Of a stretch of 64,000 bases of DNA, positions 31,980-40,597 are shown piece by piece. Within the stretch, counting starts at the first letter, position 1, and every line of letters starts with the position of its first letter. The stretch is from Pseudomonas sp. RIT-PI-r. Its GTDB lineage: Bacteria > Pseudomonadota > Gammaproteobacteria > Pseudomonadales > Pseudomonadaceae. Below the pieces are notes generated by a model. That model ran no database searches, had not been told where the DNA came from, and saw only the letters and a list, made by a program, of their open reading frames with translations. The translations under genes and the position numbers were made by a program. Location: the NCBI RefSeq assembly GCF_001297015.1, contig NZ_LIGE01000029.1:1-64000 (forward strand). Direction: 5' to 3'.

Positions 31980-33392
31980 ATGAGTGGACAACCCTCGCAA
32001 TCAGGTACGCTTAAACGCGGCCTGAAAAATCGCCACATTCAACTGATCGCCCTCGGTGGCGCGATCGGTACCGGATTGTTCCTCGGCTCGGCCGGGGTGC
32101 TCAAATCTGCCGGCCCGTCGATGATCCTCGGCTATGCCATCTGCGGCTTCATCGCCTTCATGATCATGCGCCAGTTGGGCGAAATGATCGTCGAAGAGCC
32201 GGTGGCCGGTTCCTTCAGCCATTTCGCGCACAAGTACTGGGGTGGCTTCGCCGGCTTCCTGTCGGGCTGGAACTGCTGGATCCTGTACATCCTGGTGGGC
32301 ATGTCGGAGCTGACCGCGGTCGGCAAGTACATTCACTACTGGGCGCCGGACATTCCGACCTGGGCTTCTGCGGCAGCCTTCTTCGTGCTGATCAATGCGA
32401 TCAACCTGGCCAACGTCAAAGTCTTCGGTGAAGCCGAATTCTGGTTCGCGATCATCAAGGTCGTGGCGATTGTCGGCATGATTGCGCTGGGCAGCTACCT
32501 GCTGGTCAGCGGCAACGGCGGCCCGCAAGCTTCGGTAACCAACCTGTGGTCCCATGGCGGGTTCTTCCCCAACGGCGTCAGCGGTCTGGTGATGGCCATG
32601 GCGATCATCATGTTCTCCTTCGGTGGTCTGGAAATGCTCGGTTTCACCGCAGCGGAAGCCGACAAGCCAAAAACCGTGATCCCGAAAGCGATCAACCAGG
32701 TGATCTACCGGATCCTGATTTTCTACATCGGTGCACTGGTGATCCTGCTGTCGCTGACCCCATGGGACAGCCTGCTGGAAACCCTCAATGCGTCCGGTGA
32801 TTCCTACAGCGGCAGCCCGTTCGTACAAGTGTTCTCGATGCTCGGCAGCAACACCGCCGCGCACATCCTCAACTTCGTGGTACTGACTGCGGCATTGTCG
32901 GTGTACAACAGCGGCACCTACTGCAACAGCCGCATGCTACTGGGCATGGCCGAGCAGGGCGATGCGCCGAAAGGTCTGGCGAAGATCGACAAGCGCGGCG
33001 TGCCGGTGCGTTCGATTCTGGCTTCGGCGGCGGTGACCGTGATTGCCGTGTTGCTGAACTACCTGATCCCGCACAGTGCGCTGGAACTGCTGATGTCGCT
33101 GGTGGTTGCGACGTTGGTGATCAACTGGGCGATGATCAGCTTCTCGCACTTCAAGTTCCGTCAACACATGAACAAAACGAAGCAGACGCCGCTGTTCAAG
33201 GCCCTGTGGTACCCGTACGGCAACTATGTCTGTCTGGCGTTCGTGGTGTTCATCCTTGGCGTGATGCTGTTGATCCCGGGGATTCAGATCTCGGTGTACG
33301 CGATTCCGGTGTGGGTCGTGTTCATGTGGGTTTGCTACGTGATCAAGAACAAGCGCAGTGCGCAAGCTGCGGTGCCTGCGACCGCCAAATAA
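31980..33392 (+). CDS. aroP: Aromatic amino acid permease (APC family)
   Basis: The protein has 470 residues from the ATG at 31980 (MSGQPSQSGTLKRGLKNRH); a TTG at 31962 is in frame. It has twelve membrane helices of the amino acid transporter family, with the opening LIALGGAIGTGLFLGSAGVLKSAGP, the FGGLEMLGFTAAEADKP motif on helix 6, and VYNSGTYCNSRMLLGMAEQGDAPKGLAKIDKRGVP. It closely fits AroP-type proton symporters for Phe/Tyr/Trp, though related Pro/GABA permeases share these motifs. The upstream PhhR-type box and Trp-rich upstream ORF support an aromatic substrate. An intrinsic terminator follows. Confidence 0.88.
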   Translation: MSGQPSQSGTLKRGLKNRHIQLIALGGAIGTGLFLGSAGVLKSAGPSMILGYAICGFIAFMIMRQLGEMIVEEPVAGSFSHFAHKYWGGFAGFLSGWNCWILYILVGMSELTAVGKYIHYWAPDIPTWASAAAFFVLINAINLANVKVFGEAEFWFAIIKVVAIVGMIALGSYLLVSGNGGPQASVTNLWSHGGFFPNGVSGLVMAMAIIMFSFGGLEMLGFTAAEADKPKTVIPKAINQVIYRILIFYIGALVILLSLTPWDSLLETLNASGDSYSGSPFVQVFSMLGSNTAAHILNFVVLTAALSVYNSGTYCNSRMLLGMAEQGDAPKGLAKIDKRGVPVRSILASAAVTVIAVLLNYLIPHSALELLMSLVVATLVINWAMISFSHFKFRQHMNKTKQTPLFKALWYPYGNYVCLAFVVFILGVMLLIPGIQISVYAIPVWVVFMWVCYVIKNKRSAQAAVPATAK

Positions 33393-33409
33393 TCGCGCGC
33401 GCAGAAACA

Positions 33410-33443
33410 ACAAACCCGGCCAAGTGCCGGGTTTGTCATTTTC
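33410..33443 (+). terminator. Intrinsic terminator after aroP
   Basis: ACAAACCCGGC / GCCGGGTTTGT form an 11-bp stem with a five-base loop, followed by CATTTTC, 17 bases after the aroP stop. Confidence 0.85.
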
Positions 33444-33462
33444 AGGATTCACACAAAACCCC

Positions 33463-33551
33463 TGTAGGAGTGAGCCTGCTCGCGATAGCAGTGTGTCAGG
33501 TACAAATTCGTCTACTGATACACCGCTATCGCGAGCAGGCTCACTCCTACA
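33463..33551. repeat. REP-type inverted repeat, family B
   Basis: TGTAGGAGTGAGCCTGCTCGCGATAGC and its reverse complement flank GTGTGTCAGGTACAAATTCG. It lies between the aroP terminator and arfB. Confidence 0.92.
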
Positions 33552-33619
33552 GGGGATCTTCGTCAGGCCTCGCATCGGTTTCGCGGTATCCTGCACGCTC
33601 TGAATACGGACGCTTCTCC

Positions 33620-34033
33620 ATGCTGGTGATTTCCAACAATGTGCATCTGCCGGATGCCGAGATCGAATTGACCGCCATCCGCGCGCAAGGCGCCGGCGGG
33701 CAGAACGTCAACAAGGTCTCCAGCGCCATGCACCTGCGCTTCGACATCCCGGCCTCGTCCTTGCCCGAGTTCTACAAGGAACGGCTGCTGGCGCTGCGCG
33801 ACAGTCGCATCACCAGCGACGGCGTGTTGATCATCAAAGCGCAGCAATATCGTACGCAGGAGGCCAACCGCGCCGATGCGCTGGAACGACTGGTCGAGCT
33901 GATCCTCAGCGCCACCAAAGTCGAAAAGAAACGTCGCCCGACCAAACCGACCCTCGGCTCCAAGAAGCGTCGGCTTGAATCGAAGACCAAGCGCGGCAGC
34001 ATCAAGGCCGGGCGCGGCAAGGTGGATTTCTAG
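33620..34033 (+). CDS. arfB: Alternative ribosome-rescue factor ArfB (YaeJ)
   Basis: The protein has 137 residues from the ATG at 33620. ArfB releases peptides from ribosomes stalled on mRNAs lacking a stop codon. The catalytic GGQ (residues 26-28) sits in RAQGAGGQNVNKVSSA. The C-terminal tail (KKRRPTKPTLGSKKRRLESKTKRGSIKAGRGK) is the basic helix that enters the empty mRNA channel. Its last four bases overlap the converging MFS gene. Confidence 0.96.
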   Translation: MLVISNNVHLPDAEIELTAIRAQGAGGQNVNKVSSAMHLRFDIPASSLPEFYKERLLALRDSRITSDGVLIIKAQQYRTQEANRADALERLVELILSATKVEKKRRPTKPTLGSKKRRLESKTKRGSIKAGRGKVDF

Positions 34034-35229
34034 TCCTCGCGATACTTGGTGGTGTGCTTGTACAGATACACGCTTAACGCCAGTCCGCTCAACGCGGCGA
34101 GGGCGGCGAAGAGGAAGATCGAGGCAAAGCCGAATCCTGCGGCAATCGCCCCGGCCAGTGGGCCGGTGATCCCCAGCGACAAATCGATGAACAGTGAATA
34201 AGCGCCGACCGCCGCGCCACGGCTGGATGCCGGTACCAGGTTCACCGCCTCTACGCCCAGCGCCGGGAACACCAGCGAGAAGCCGAAACCACTCAACGCC
34301 GCACCGGCCAATGCCCAGTGCGCGTCCGGTGCCAGCCACAACAGCAGCAAGCCGAGGGTTTCCACCGACAGGCAGGCAATCGCCACGCGGAAGCCACCGA
34401 GGCGATTGATCAAGTTGCCAAACAGCAGGCGCGCGCCAATGAAGCTGGCGCCGAACAGGCTCAGGCACAGCACCGCGTTTTCCCAATGCTGCGTCGCGTA
34501 ATACAGGGTGATGAACGTGGCGATGGTGCCGAAACCGATCGAGCCCAGCGCCAGGCCGCACCCGTGGGGAAACACTTTGCCGAGCACATGCATGAACGGC
34601 AGGCGCTCGCCGGCGACAATCGGTGCCGGTGTTTTCGGCCAGGCCAGCAGCAGCCCCAGCGCGGCGAGCAAGATGATGCTGACGCCCATGCTCCACAAAC
34701 CCAACTGGCCGACCAGCCACACGCCGAACGGCGCGCCGACCGCCAGTGCGCCGTAACTGGCAATGCCGTTCCAGGAAATCACCTTGGCCGTGTTTGCCGC
34801 GCCCACGCGGCCAATGCCCCAGCCAATCGAGCCTGAGCCCACCAGGCTTTCGGCGCTGCCCAATACCAGTCGACCGATCAACAGGCTGATCAGGCTGAGT
34901 GTCGGCAGGTTCGGTGTCCACGCCGAAATCAGCATGAACACGCCGCTCAAACCACAACCGGCGAGGCCAATCATCACGGCGCGTTTGCTGCCCTGGTTGT
35001 CGATGATCTTGCCGGCATACGGGCGGCTGAGCAGGGTGGCGAGGTATTGCACGCTGATCACCAGGCCGGCGATCACCGCGCCGAAACCGAGATCGCTATG
35101 GACATAGCCGGGCAGCACCGCCAGCGGAATGCCGATGTTGAGGTAACCGATAAAGGTGAAGAGGACGATGGAAACGACTTGCAGCGTAACCGCCAGGGGG
35201 CGCTGGGGCTCGGACATTGAGGACGACAT
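34030..35229 (-). CDS. MFS transporter (YhhS/YfcJ-like)
   Basis: The protein has 399 residues and twelve membrane helices. The loop 2-3 motif is RPYAGKIIDNQGSKRAVM, the second-half equivalent is INRLGGFRVAIA, and the long phrase RLVLGSAESLVGSGSIGWGIGRVG is typical of the YhhS-like drug/arabinose efflux group. Its substrate is unknown. The gene is monocistronic and converges with arfB. The 100 bases upstream (35230-35331) hold its promoter and the end of the next small gene. Confidence 0.92.
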   Translation of the reverse strand: MSSSMSEPQRPLAVTLQVVSIVLFTFIGYLNIGIPLAVLPGYVHSDLGFGAVIAGLVISVQYLATLLSRPYAGKIIDNQGSKRAVMIGLAGCGLSGVFMLISAWTPNLPTLSLISLLIGRLVLGSAESLVGSGSIGWGIGRVGAANTAKVISWNGIASYGALAVGAPFGVWLVGQLGLWSMGVSIILLAALGLLLAWPKTPAPIVAGERLPFMHVLGKVFPHGCGLALGSIGFGTIATFITLYYATQHWENAVLCLSLFGASFIGARLLFGNLINRLGGFRVAIACLSVETLGLLLLWLAPDAHWALAGAALSGFGFSLVFPALGVEAVNLVPASSRGAAVGAYSLFIDLSLGITGPLAGAIAAGFGFASIFLFAALAALSGLALSVYLYKHTTKYRED

Positions 35230-35331
35230 GGGTAACGATCCACGGGAACGGCAGATTAGATAGGCTGCTTATGATACCGGCGCGGAGCACTCTGGGGCGG
35301 GAAAAGTAAAACTATTTACCCGGTGGTCGCT

Positions 35332-35514
35332 TCAGGACTTGGCCGGGGCAACCAGTTGCGTGGTGACCAGCGCCGCCAGGGCATTTTCTTCGCTGCCAAA
35401 TCGAGCGAGCAGGGCGGCTTGTTTCTCGGGAGAGAGCCGGTTCCAGATGTCGATCATTTTCTCGGTGGCGCCGATCAGTACGGCGGCTTGGCTTTCAGAG
35501 AATTCGTCGGTCAT
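35332..35514 (-). CDS. Small hypothetical protein (60 residues)
   Basis: The sequence starts MTDEFSESQAAVLIGATEK and reads like a compact helical protein (MIDIWNRLSPEKQAALLARFGSEENALAALVTTQLV). Codon use matches neighbouring genes and a stop-to-start gap with a perfect hairpin precedes it. The ribosome binding site is weak. I do not recognise a characterised family. Confidence 0.65.
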   Translation of the reverse strand: MTDEFSESQAAVLIGATEKMIDIWNRLSPEKQAALLARFGSEENALAALVTTQLVAPAKS

Positions 35515-35536
35515 GGCGGGCTCGAAGTTTCAGGCA

Positions 35537-35568
35537 GTGTGGAAAGCGCATGTTAGCGCTTTCCACAC
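35537..35568 (-). terminator. Perfect hairpin between two small genes
   Basis: GTGTGGAAAGCGC and GCGCTTTCCACAC form a perfect 13-bp stem with a six-base loop. It lies 17 bases after the stop of the 43-residue gene. There is no T tract on either side, so it may be a processing or pause element. Confidence 0.55.
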
Positions 35569-35585
35569 GGTCTGTACGACGGGTC

Positions 35586-35717
35586 TTACTCTTCGTTGTC
35601 GGCCGGACGGCTCTCAACGGCTTCTTTCGGCTCGGGCTGCCCCGCGCCGGCTTGTTGCGTGGTCGTCTGCTCAGGTACGTGCAGGCTTGGGAAGGGGAGA
35701 TTAGGAATCTCGTGCAT
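35586..35717 (-). CDS. Small hypothetical protein (43 residues)
   Basis: The sequence starts MHEIPNLPFPSLHVPEQTTT and continues as a proline/glutamate-rich, probably disordered chain ending RPADNEE. GAGGAG lies seven bases before the ATG, a strong translation signal. It contains no membrane segment or cysteine. It is followed by a perfect hairpin and then the 60-residue gene on the same strand. Its function is unknown. The 280 bases upstream hold a promoter region and family C and A repeats. Confidence 0.6.
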   Translation of the reverse strand: MHEIPNLPFPSLHVPEQTTTQQAGAGQPEPKEAVESRPADNEE

Positions 35718-35866
35718 GGTTGCGCTCCTCGCTAAGTCTGTTGATAGATCTGGTCGATCCGCGCTTTTGGAAAGCCTGCGCAGGATACAGCAGGAAAAAT
35801 GACAATCAGACTTTTAATTCAAAATAATGCGACAGATGGCCGCAGGGGAGGCCCAGAGGAGAGATT

Positions 35867-35973
35867 GATCGCTCCAACGCTCTGCGTGGGAATGCCTCAA
35901 TGGACGCTCTGCGTCCGCTGTTGGGACGCAGAGCGTCCCGGGCTGCATTCCCACGCGGAGCGTGGGAACGATC
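35867..35973. repeat. Palindromic repeat, family C
   Basis: GATCGCTCCAACGCTCTGCG opens the element and CGTGGGAACGATC closes it, with an inner GGACGCTCTGCGTCC / GGGACGCAGAGCGTCC stem. It is followed after four bases by a compact family A copy. Confidence 0.88.
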
Positions 35974-35977
35974 AACT

Positions 35978-36006
35978 GTAGGAGCAGCCTTCGGCAGCTC
36001 CTACAG
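35978..36006. repeat. Compact family A repeat
   Basis: TGTAGGAGCAGCC / GGCAGCTCCTACA is a minimal family A palindrome without the usual centre, directly after a family C element and 13 bases before the end of phhC. Confidence 0.75.
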
Positions 36007-36018
36007 GTTATTGCGGTG

Positions 36019-37212
36019 TTATTGGCTGACGTCAGCGATAGCCTGAGCCAGCAGCGCAAGGCGGGTGGCATCGATACCGGCGACGTTCGCCCGGCCCGAG
36101 CTGACCATGTACACGCTGTGATGCTCGCGCAGTTGTTTGACTTGCTCCGGCGACAGGCCGGTGTAGGAGAACATGCCGCGCTGCACGCCAATGTGCGCAA
36201 AACGCTCACGCAAACCGTGTGGCTCCAGCGCTTCGACCAGGCCGCTGCGCAGTTGCGCAATGCGCAAACGCATGGCTTCCACTTCATCGGCCCAGCGCGC
36301 TTTCAGCTCCGGGTCGGCGAGGATGGTCGCGACTACAGCAGCACCGTGATCCGGTGGCGTCGACCACAGGTTACGGGCGATGTTGGCCAGTTGGCTGCGG
36401 ATGTCGATGAGCTTGTCGGCGCTTTTCGCGCAGACGATCAGTGCCCCGGTGCGGTCGCGATAGAGGCCGAAATTCTTCGAGCAGGAGCTGGTGATCAGCA
36501 GCTCGGGAACTTCGGCGGCGAACAACCGGGTCGACCACGCATCCTGTTCCAGACCGTCGCCAAAACCCTGGTAGGCAAAGTCAATCAGCGGCAGCAGATT
36601 GCGACTGTGCACTACGTCGAGCACGCGCCGCCAGTCGTCATGGTTCAAGTCGAAACCGGTCGGGTTGTGGCAGCACGCGTGCAGCAGCACCACATCGCCT
36701 TTGGGCACTTCATTGAGCACGGCGAGCATGGCTTCGACGTCGAGACGGTTGTCACTGCCCACGTATGGGTAGTGGCTGACCTTGACCCCGGCTGCGGCGA
36801 AGATGGTTTCGTGGATCGGCCAGGTCGGGTTGCTCAGCCATACGCCTTTGCCCGGCAGGCACTGGGCGATGAAGTCAGCGGCCAGACGCAGGGCACCGGT
36901 GCCGCCCGGGGTCTGCGTGGCGCCGGCACGTTGTTCGGCGATCAGCTTCGAGTCAGCGCCGAGCACCAACTCATTGATGACTTTGCCAAACAGCGGGTTG
37001 CCGTGGCCACCGATGTAGGTTTTGGTGTCCTGGCTTTCGACCAGGCGCGCTTCGGCGATTTTCACCGCCTCCGGGATCGGCGTCAGGCCTTGGGCATCCT
37101 TGTAGACGCCAACGCCCAGGTCGAATTTGCGCGGGTTGCTGTCCTGCGCATACGCCTCCATCAAACCGAGGATCGGGTCGCCGGGGACCCGGCCGATGGC
37201 GTCGAAGTGCAT
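36019..37212 (-). CDS. phhC: Aromatic amino acid aminotransferase PhhC
   Basis: The protein has 397 residues, a class I PLP aminotransferase of the aspartate/tyrosine type. The PLP lysine is Lys246 (SSCSKNFGLYRDR), with YQGFGDG, HNPTG and the substrate-binding SGRANVAGI region near the end. It transaminates tyrosine and phenylalanine to 4-hydroxyphenylpyruvate and phenylpyruvate. Its ATG overlaps the phhB stop (TAATG), so it is translationally coupled in the phhABC operon. Confidence 0.94.
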   Translation of the reverse strand: MHFDAIGRVPGDPILGLMEAYAQDSNPRKFDLGVGVYKDAQGLTPIPEAVKIAEARLVESQDTKTYIGGHGNPLFGKVINELVLGADSKLIAEQRAGATQTPGGTGALRLAADFIAQCLPGKGVWLSNPTWPIHETIFAAAGVKVSHYPYVGSDNRLDVEAMLAVLNEVPKGDVVLLHACCHNPTGFDLNHDDWRRVLDVVHSRNLLPLIDFAYQGFGDGLEQDAWSTRLFAAEVPELLITSSCSKNFGLYRDRTGALIVCAKSADKLIDIRSQLANIARNLWSTPPDHGAAVVATILADPELKARWADEVEAMRLRIAQLRSGLVEALEPHGLRERFAHIGVQRGMFSYTGLSPEQVKQLREHHSVYMVSSGRANVAGIDATRLALLAQAIADVSQ

Positions 37213-37568
37213 TACTTGCGTCCTTCTGCGGTCTTGGCCACTTCGTCAGTGCGCGCGGCCATGATGAAGTCGTTGCGGTGCAGGCCTTTGATCGAGTGGC
37301 TCCACCAGGTCACGGTGACTTTGCCCCACTCGGTCAGCAGGCCCGGATGATGACCTTCGGCCTCGGAGATTTCGCCGACGGCGTTGGTGAACGCCAGTGC
37401 GTGCTTGAAGTTCTTGAACAGGAAAACTTTCTCCAGCTGCATGATGCTGTCGCGAACTTCGATGTTCCAGTCAGGGATCTGCTTGATCAGGATCGGCAGT
37501 TCTTCGTCGCTGACTTGTGGCGCATCGGCGCGGCAGGCTTCGCAGTGGGCTTGGTTCAATGTGGACAT
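37212..37568 (-). CDS. phhB: Pterin-4a-carbinolamine dehydratase PhhB
   Basis: The protein has 118 residues from the ATG at 37568 (AGGAACAG upstream). It regenerates the pterin cofactor of PhhA by dehydrating 4a-hydroxy-tetrahydropterin. The signature [28 protein letters not shown] contains the catalytic histidines. An N-terminal region with CEACRAD precedes the core. It lies between phhA and phhC in one operon. Confidence 0.96.
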
Positions 37569-37637
37569 GGTCTGTTCCTGAATTCGATTCTTGTTGGAAA
37601 TTACTATCTTTGCACGCAAGTCGCGAGCGGGTTCTGC

Positions 37638-38429
37638 TCAGGCCGCTTTCGGCTTGGGCGGAAATTTCGGCGCGTGCAGACCCAGCTGCATGCCTTGTCT
37701 GACCATGGCCATAATGTCTTCATGAGCCACGTCGAACAGGCGCTTGAGGTTCGGCAGGACAAAGTACAGCGGTTGCAGGATGTCGATGCGGTATGGCGTG
37801 CGCATTGCTTCGAGCGGGTCGAAGACTTGATGCTCAGGCTCGTCCGACAGCGAATAAACGGTTTCTTTTGGCGAAGACAGAATGCCGCCACCATAGATGC
37901 GTTTGCCTTGCGGGGTGTCGACCAGGCCGAACTCGATGGTCATCCAGTACAGGCGCGCCAGATAGACGCGTTCTTCTTTGGTCGCCTGCAGGCCGAGCTT
38001 GCCGTAGGTGTGGGTGAATTCGGCGAACCACGGGTTGGTCAGCAGCGGGCAGTGGCCAAAGATCTCGTGGAAAATGTCCGGCTCTTGCAGATAGTCCAGT
38101 TCTTCGCGGGTACGGATAAAAGTCGCGACGGGAAACTGCTTGCTGGCGAGCAATTCAAAAAATGTCTGGAACGGAATCAGCGCCGGGACACGGGCGACCT
38201 GCCAACCGGTGGTCTCGCCGAGCACCTTGTTGATCTCGCCGAGTTGCGGAATGCGGTCGTGGGGCAGACCGAGTTTTTCGATACCGTCCAGGTACTCCTG
38301 GCAGGCACGCCCTTCGATCACTTTCAACTGGCGGGTGATCAGCGTGTTCCACACCGCGTGTTCTTCGGCGGGGTAGTCGATAAAACCTTGCGCATCGGGC
38401 TCGCGGGCCACGTATTGCGTCTGCTTCAT
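37638..38429 (-). CDS. phhA: Phenylalanine 4-monooxygenase PhhA
   Basis: The protein has 263 residues, the usual bacterial length. It hydroxylates phenylalanine to tyrosine using O2 and tetrahydropterin. The iron ligands are His121 and His126 (FHEIFGHCP) and Glu166 (YWMTIEFGLV). The pterin site includes IFHEIFGHCPLLTNPWFAEF. A promoter region of 375 bases with a PhhR-type box lies between it and the divergent regulator gene. Confidence 0.97.
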   Translation of the reverse strand: MKQTQYVAREPDAQGFIDYPAEEHAVWNTLITRQLKVIEGRACQEYLDGIEKLGLPHDRIPQLGEINKVLGETTGWQVARVPALIPFQTFFELLASKQFPVATFIRTREELDYLQEPDIFHEIFGHCPLLTNPWFAEFTHTYGKLGLQATKEERVYLARLYWMTIEFGLVDTPQGKRIYGGGILSSPKETVYSLSDEPEHQVFDPLEAMRTPYRIDILQPLYFVLPNLKRLFDVAHEDIMAMVRQGMQLGLHAPKFPPKPKAA

Positions 38430-38550
38430 ACTGCTCTCCTGCTAGGGGAATTCGTTCTTGTTATGTCCAGCGATGGATTCAGAATTACCTGAGAGTGGGG
38501 TGGTATGCAGTAGGTGGTTACGGGCTAGCGTAGGAAAAATCGGTGGATTT

Positions 38551-38568
38551 CGTAAACTATTCGTTACG
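38551..38568. promoter_or_regulatory. PhhR box in the phhA-phhR gap
   Basis: CGTAAACTATTCGTTACG fits TGTAAA-N6-TTTACA with 5 of 6 and 4 of 6 matches. It lies 122 bases upstream of phhA and 237 bases upstream of phhR. It is weaker than the palindrome at 31349-31366. I searched the phhA side for a GG-N10-GC sigma-54 promoter and found none. Confidence 0.5.
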
Positions 38569-38683
38569 CTTTAGGCGTTATCGCGCATTTACAGTGATTC
38601 GCAGGTTTGAAAAGGCCAGCGACTGTCACATAATCTTGACAATTATCTGCGCGCCGCCACAGAAAAGTCCGGCGCCGTTCTCC

Positions 38684-38773
38684 TGTAGGAGTGAGCCTGC
38701 TCGCGATAGCGGAGTATCAGTCAGCATCAATATCAACTGACCCAAAGCCATCGCGAGCAGGCTCACTCCTACA
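38684..38773. repeat. REP-type inverted repeat, family B, in the phhR leader
   Basis: TGTAGGAGTGAGCCTGCTCGCGATAGC and its reverse complement flank GAGTATCAGTCAGCATCAAT. It ends 31 bases before the phhR start codon and is downstream of the likely promoter (TTGACA at 38636-38641), so it should form a long stem in the phhR mRNA leader. Confidence 0.88.
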
Positions 38774-38804
38774 AGGTTCTTCATCGTTAATTCGGGCGAT
38801 TTAT

Positions 38805-40370
38805 ATGCGCATCAAAGTCCACTGCCAGAACCGCATCGGCATCCTGCGCGACATCCTCAATCTGCTTGTGGAATACGGGATCAACGTCGCGCGCGGCGAG
38901 GTCGGTGGCGAGCACGGCAATGCGATCTATCTGCACTGCCCGAACCTGATCAACATTCAGTTCCAGGCTCTGCGGCCGAAGTTCGAGGCAATCGCCGGGG
39001 TGTTCGGCGTCAAGCGGGTAGGGCTGATGCCGAGCGAACGTCGGCACATGGAGCTGAACGCCTTGCTCGGCGCGCTGGAGTTTCCGGTGTTGTCGATCGA
39101 CATGGGCGGCTCGATCGTCGCGGCCAACCGTGCGGCGGCGCAGTTGCTTGGCGTGCGGGTCGATGAAGTGCCCGGGATCCCGCTGTCGCGCTACGCCGAA
39201 GATTTCGATTTGCCGGAACTGGTGCGCGCCAACAAGTCGCGGATCAACGGCATGCGCGTCAAGGTCCGGGGCGACATCTTTCTCGCCGACATCGCGCCAC
39301 TGCAATCGGAACACGACGACAGTGAGGCCATGGCCGGCGCCGTGCTGACCCTGCACCGCGCGGATCGCGTCGGTGAGCGCATCTACAACGTGCGCAAGCA
39401 GGAGTTGCGCGGCTTCGACAGTATTTTCCAGAGCTCGAAAGTCATGGCCGCCGTCGTGCGTGAAGCGCGTCGAATGGCGCCGCTCGACGCGCCGCTATTG
39501 ATAGAAGGGGAAACCGGCACCGGCAAGGAATTGCTGGCGCGGGCCTGTCACCTCGCCAGTCCACGCGGGCAATCGCCATTGATGGCGCTCAATTGCGCAG
39601 GGCTGCCGGAATCAATGGCTGAAACCGAACTGTTCGGCTACGGCCCTGGCGCGTTTGAAGGTGCGCGTGCCGAAGGCAAGCTCGGGCTGCTGGAGTTGAC
39701 CGCCGGCGGCACGTTGTTCCTGGATGGTGTCGGTGAAATGAGCCCGCGTTTGCAGGTGAAATTACTGCGCTTTCTGCAGGACGGTTGCTTCCGTCGAGTC
39801 GGCAGTGATGAAGAGGTTTATCTGGATGTGCGGGTTATCTGCGCGACCCAGGTGGATTTGTCCGAGCTATGTGCACGCGGCGAGTTTCGCCAGGATTTGT
39901 ATCACCGCTTGAACGTGCTGTCCCTGCACATTCCACCACTGCGCGAGTGCCTCGACGGTTTGACGCCGTTGGTCGAGCACTTCCTCGATCAGGCCAGTCG
40001 GCAGATCGGATGTTCGCTGCCGAAACTGGCGCCGGCGGCGATGGACCGGCTCAGTCATTACCACTGGCCGGGCAACGTGCGGCAACTGGAAAACGTGTTG
40101 TTCCAGGCGGTTTCGCTGTGTGATGGCGGCACTGTGAAGGCCGAGCACATTCGTCTGCCGGATTACGGTGTGCGTCAGCCGCTTGGCGATTTCTCGCTGG
40201 AGGGCGGGCTGGACGAGATTGTCGGGCGTTTCGAGAAAGCGGTGCTGGAGCGCTTGTATTCCGAGCATCCGAGCAGTCGACAGTTGGGCAAGCGGCTGGG
40301 GGTTTCACACACCACCATTGCCAACAAGCTGCGTGAATACGAAGTCGGCAAAGATCCGGGCAGCACGTGA
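38805..40370 (+). CDS. phhR: Transcriptional regulator PhhR (TyrR family)
   Basis: The protein has 521 residues from the ATG at 38805; the frame runs back through a repeat. In order it has an ACT domain (1-75), a PAS domain (about 80-190), an AAA+ module with Walker A GETGTGKE (235-242) and Walker B LFLDGVGEM, and a C-terminal TyrR helix-turn-helix (SSRQLGKRLGVSHTTIANKLREY). The GAFTGA loop that contacts sigma-54 reads GAFEGA (282-287), which suggests it activates sigma-70 promoters. It activates phhABC and other aromatic catabolism and transport genes. A family C repeat starts inside its stop codon. Confidence 0.94.
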   Translation: MRIKVHCQNRIGILRDILNLLVEYGINVARGEVGGEHGNAIYLHCPNLINIQFQALRPKFEAIAGVFGVKRVGLMPSERRHMELNALLGALEFPVLSIDMGGSIVAANRAAAQLLGVRVDEVPGIPLSRYAEDFDLPELVRANKSRINGMRVKVRGDIFLADIAPLQSEHDDSEAMAGAVLTLHRADRVGERIYNVRKQELRGFDSIFQSSKVMAAVVREARRMAPLDAPLLIEGETGTGKELLARACHLASPRGQSPLMALNCAGLPESMAETELFGYGPGAFEGARAEGKLGLLELTAGGTLFLDGVGEMSPRLQVKLLRFLQDGCFRRVGSDEEVYLDVRVICATQVDLSELCARGEFRQDLYHRLNVLSLHIPPLRECLDGLTPLVEHFLDQASRQIGCSLPKLAPAAMDRLSHYHWPGNVRQLENVLFQAVSLCDGGTVKAEHIRLPDYGVRQPLGDFSLEGGLDEIVGRFEKAVLERLYSEHPSSRQLGKRLGVSHTTIANKLREYEVGKDPGST

Positions 40371-40474
40371 TCGTTCCCACGCTCTGCGTGGGAATGCAGC
40401 CCGGGACGCCCTGCGTCCCAAAGCGGACGCAGAGCGTCCATTGAGGCATTCCCACGCGGAGCGTGGGAACGATC
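40369..40474. repeat. Palindromic repeat, family C
   Basis: GATCGTTCCCACGCTCTGCG opens within the phhR TGA stop and CGTGGGAACGATC closes the element, with inner GGGACGCCCTGCGTCC arms. It may serve as the phhR transcript end. Confidence 0.9.
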
Positions 40475-40597
40475 ATTCGAGGGGATTGCCGCCAAGCGGC
40501 ATAACACCGCCGGTTTTTCGACTTCGATACATTTCAAATTCCCCTTCGTTATCCCTCAAGTCCTTTGTTTACCGGGTCTCGCGCCGCCAGAAAAAAG

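Noticed and set aside
38430..38560. Sigma-54 promoter for phhA
   Set aside because: I looked for GG-N10-GC on the minus strand in this stretch and found no match.
10141..38773. CRISPR array from the recurring 20-30 base sequences
   Set aside because: Copies are isolated inverted pairs scattered between genes, with no direct-repeat/spacer ladder and no cas genes.
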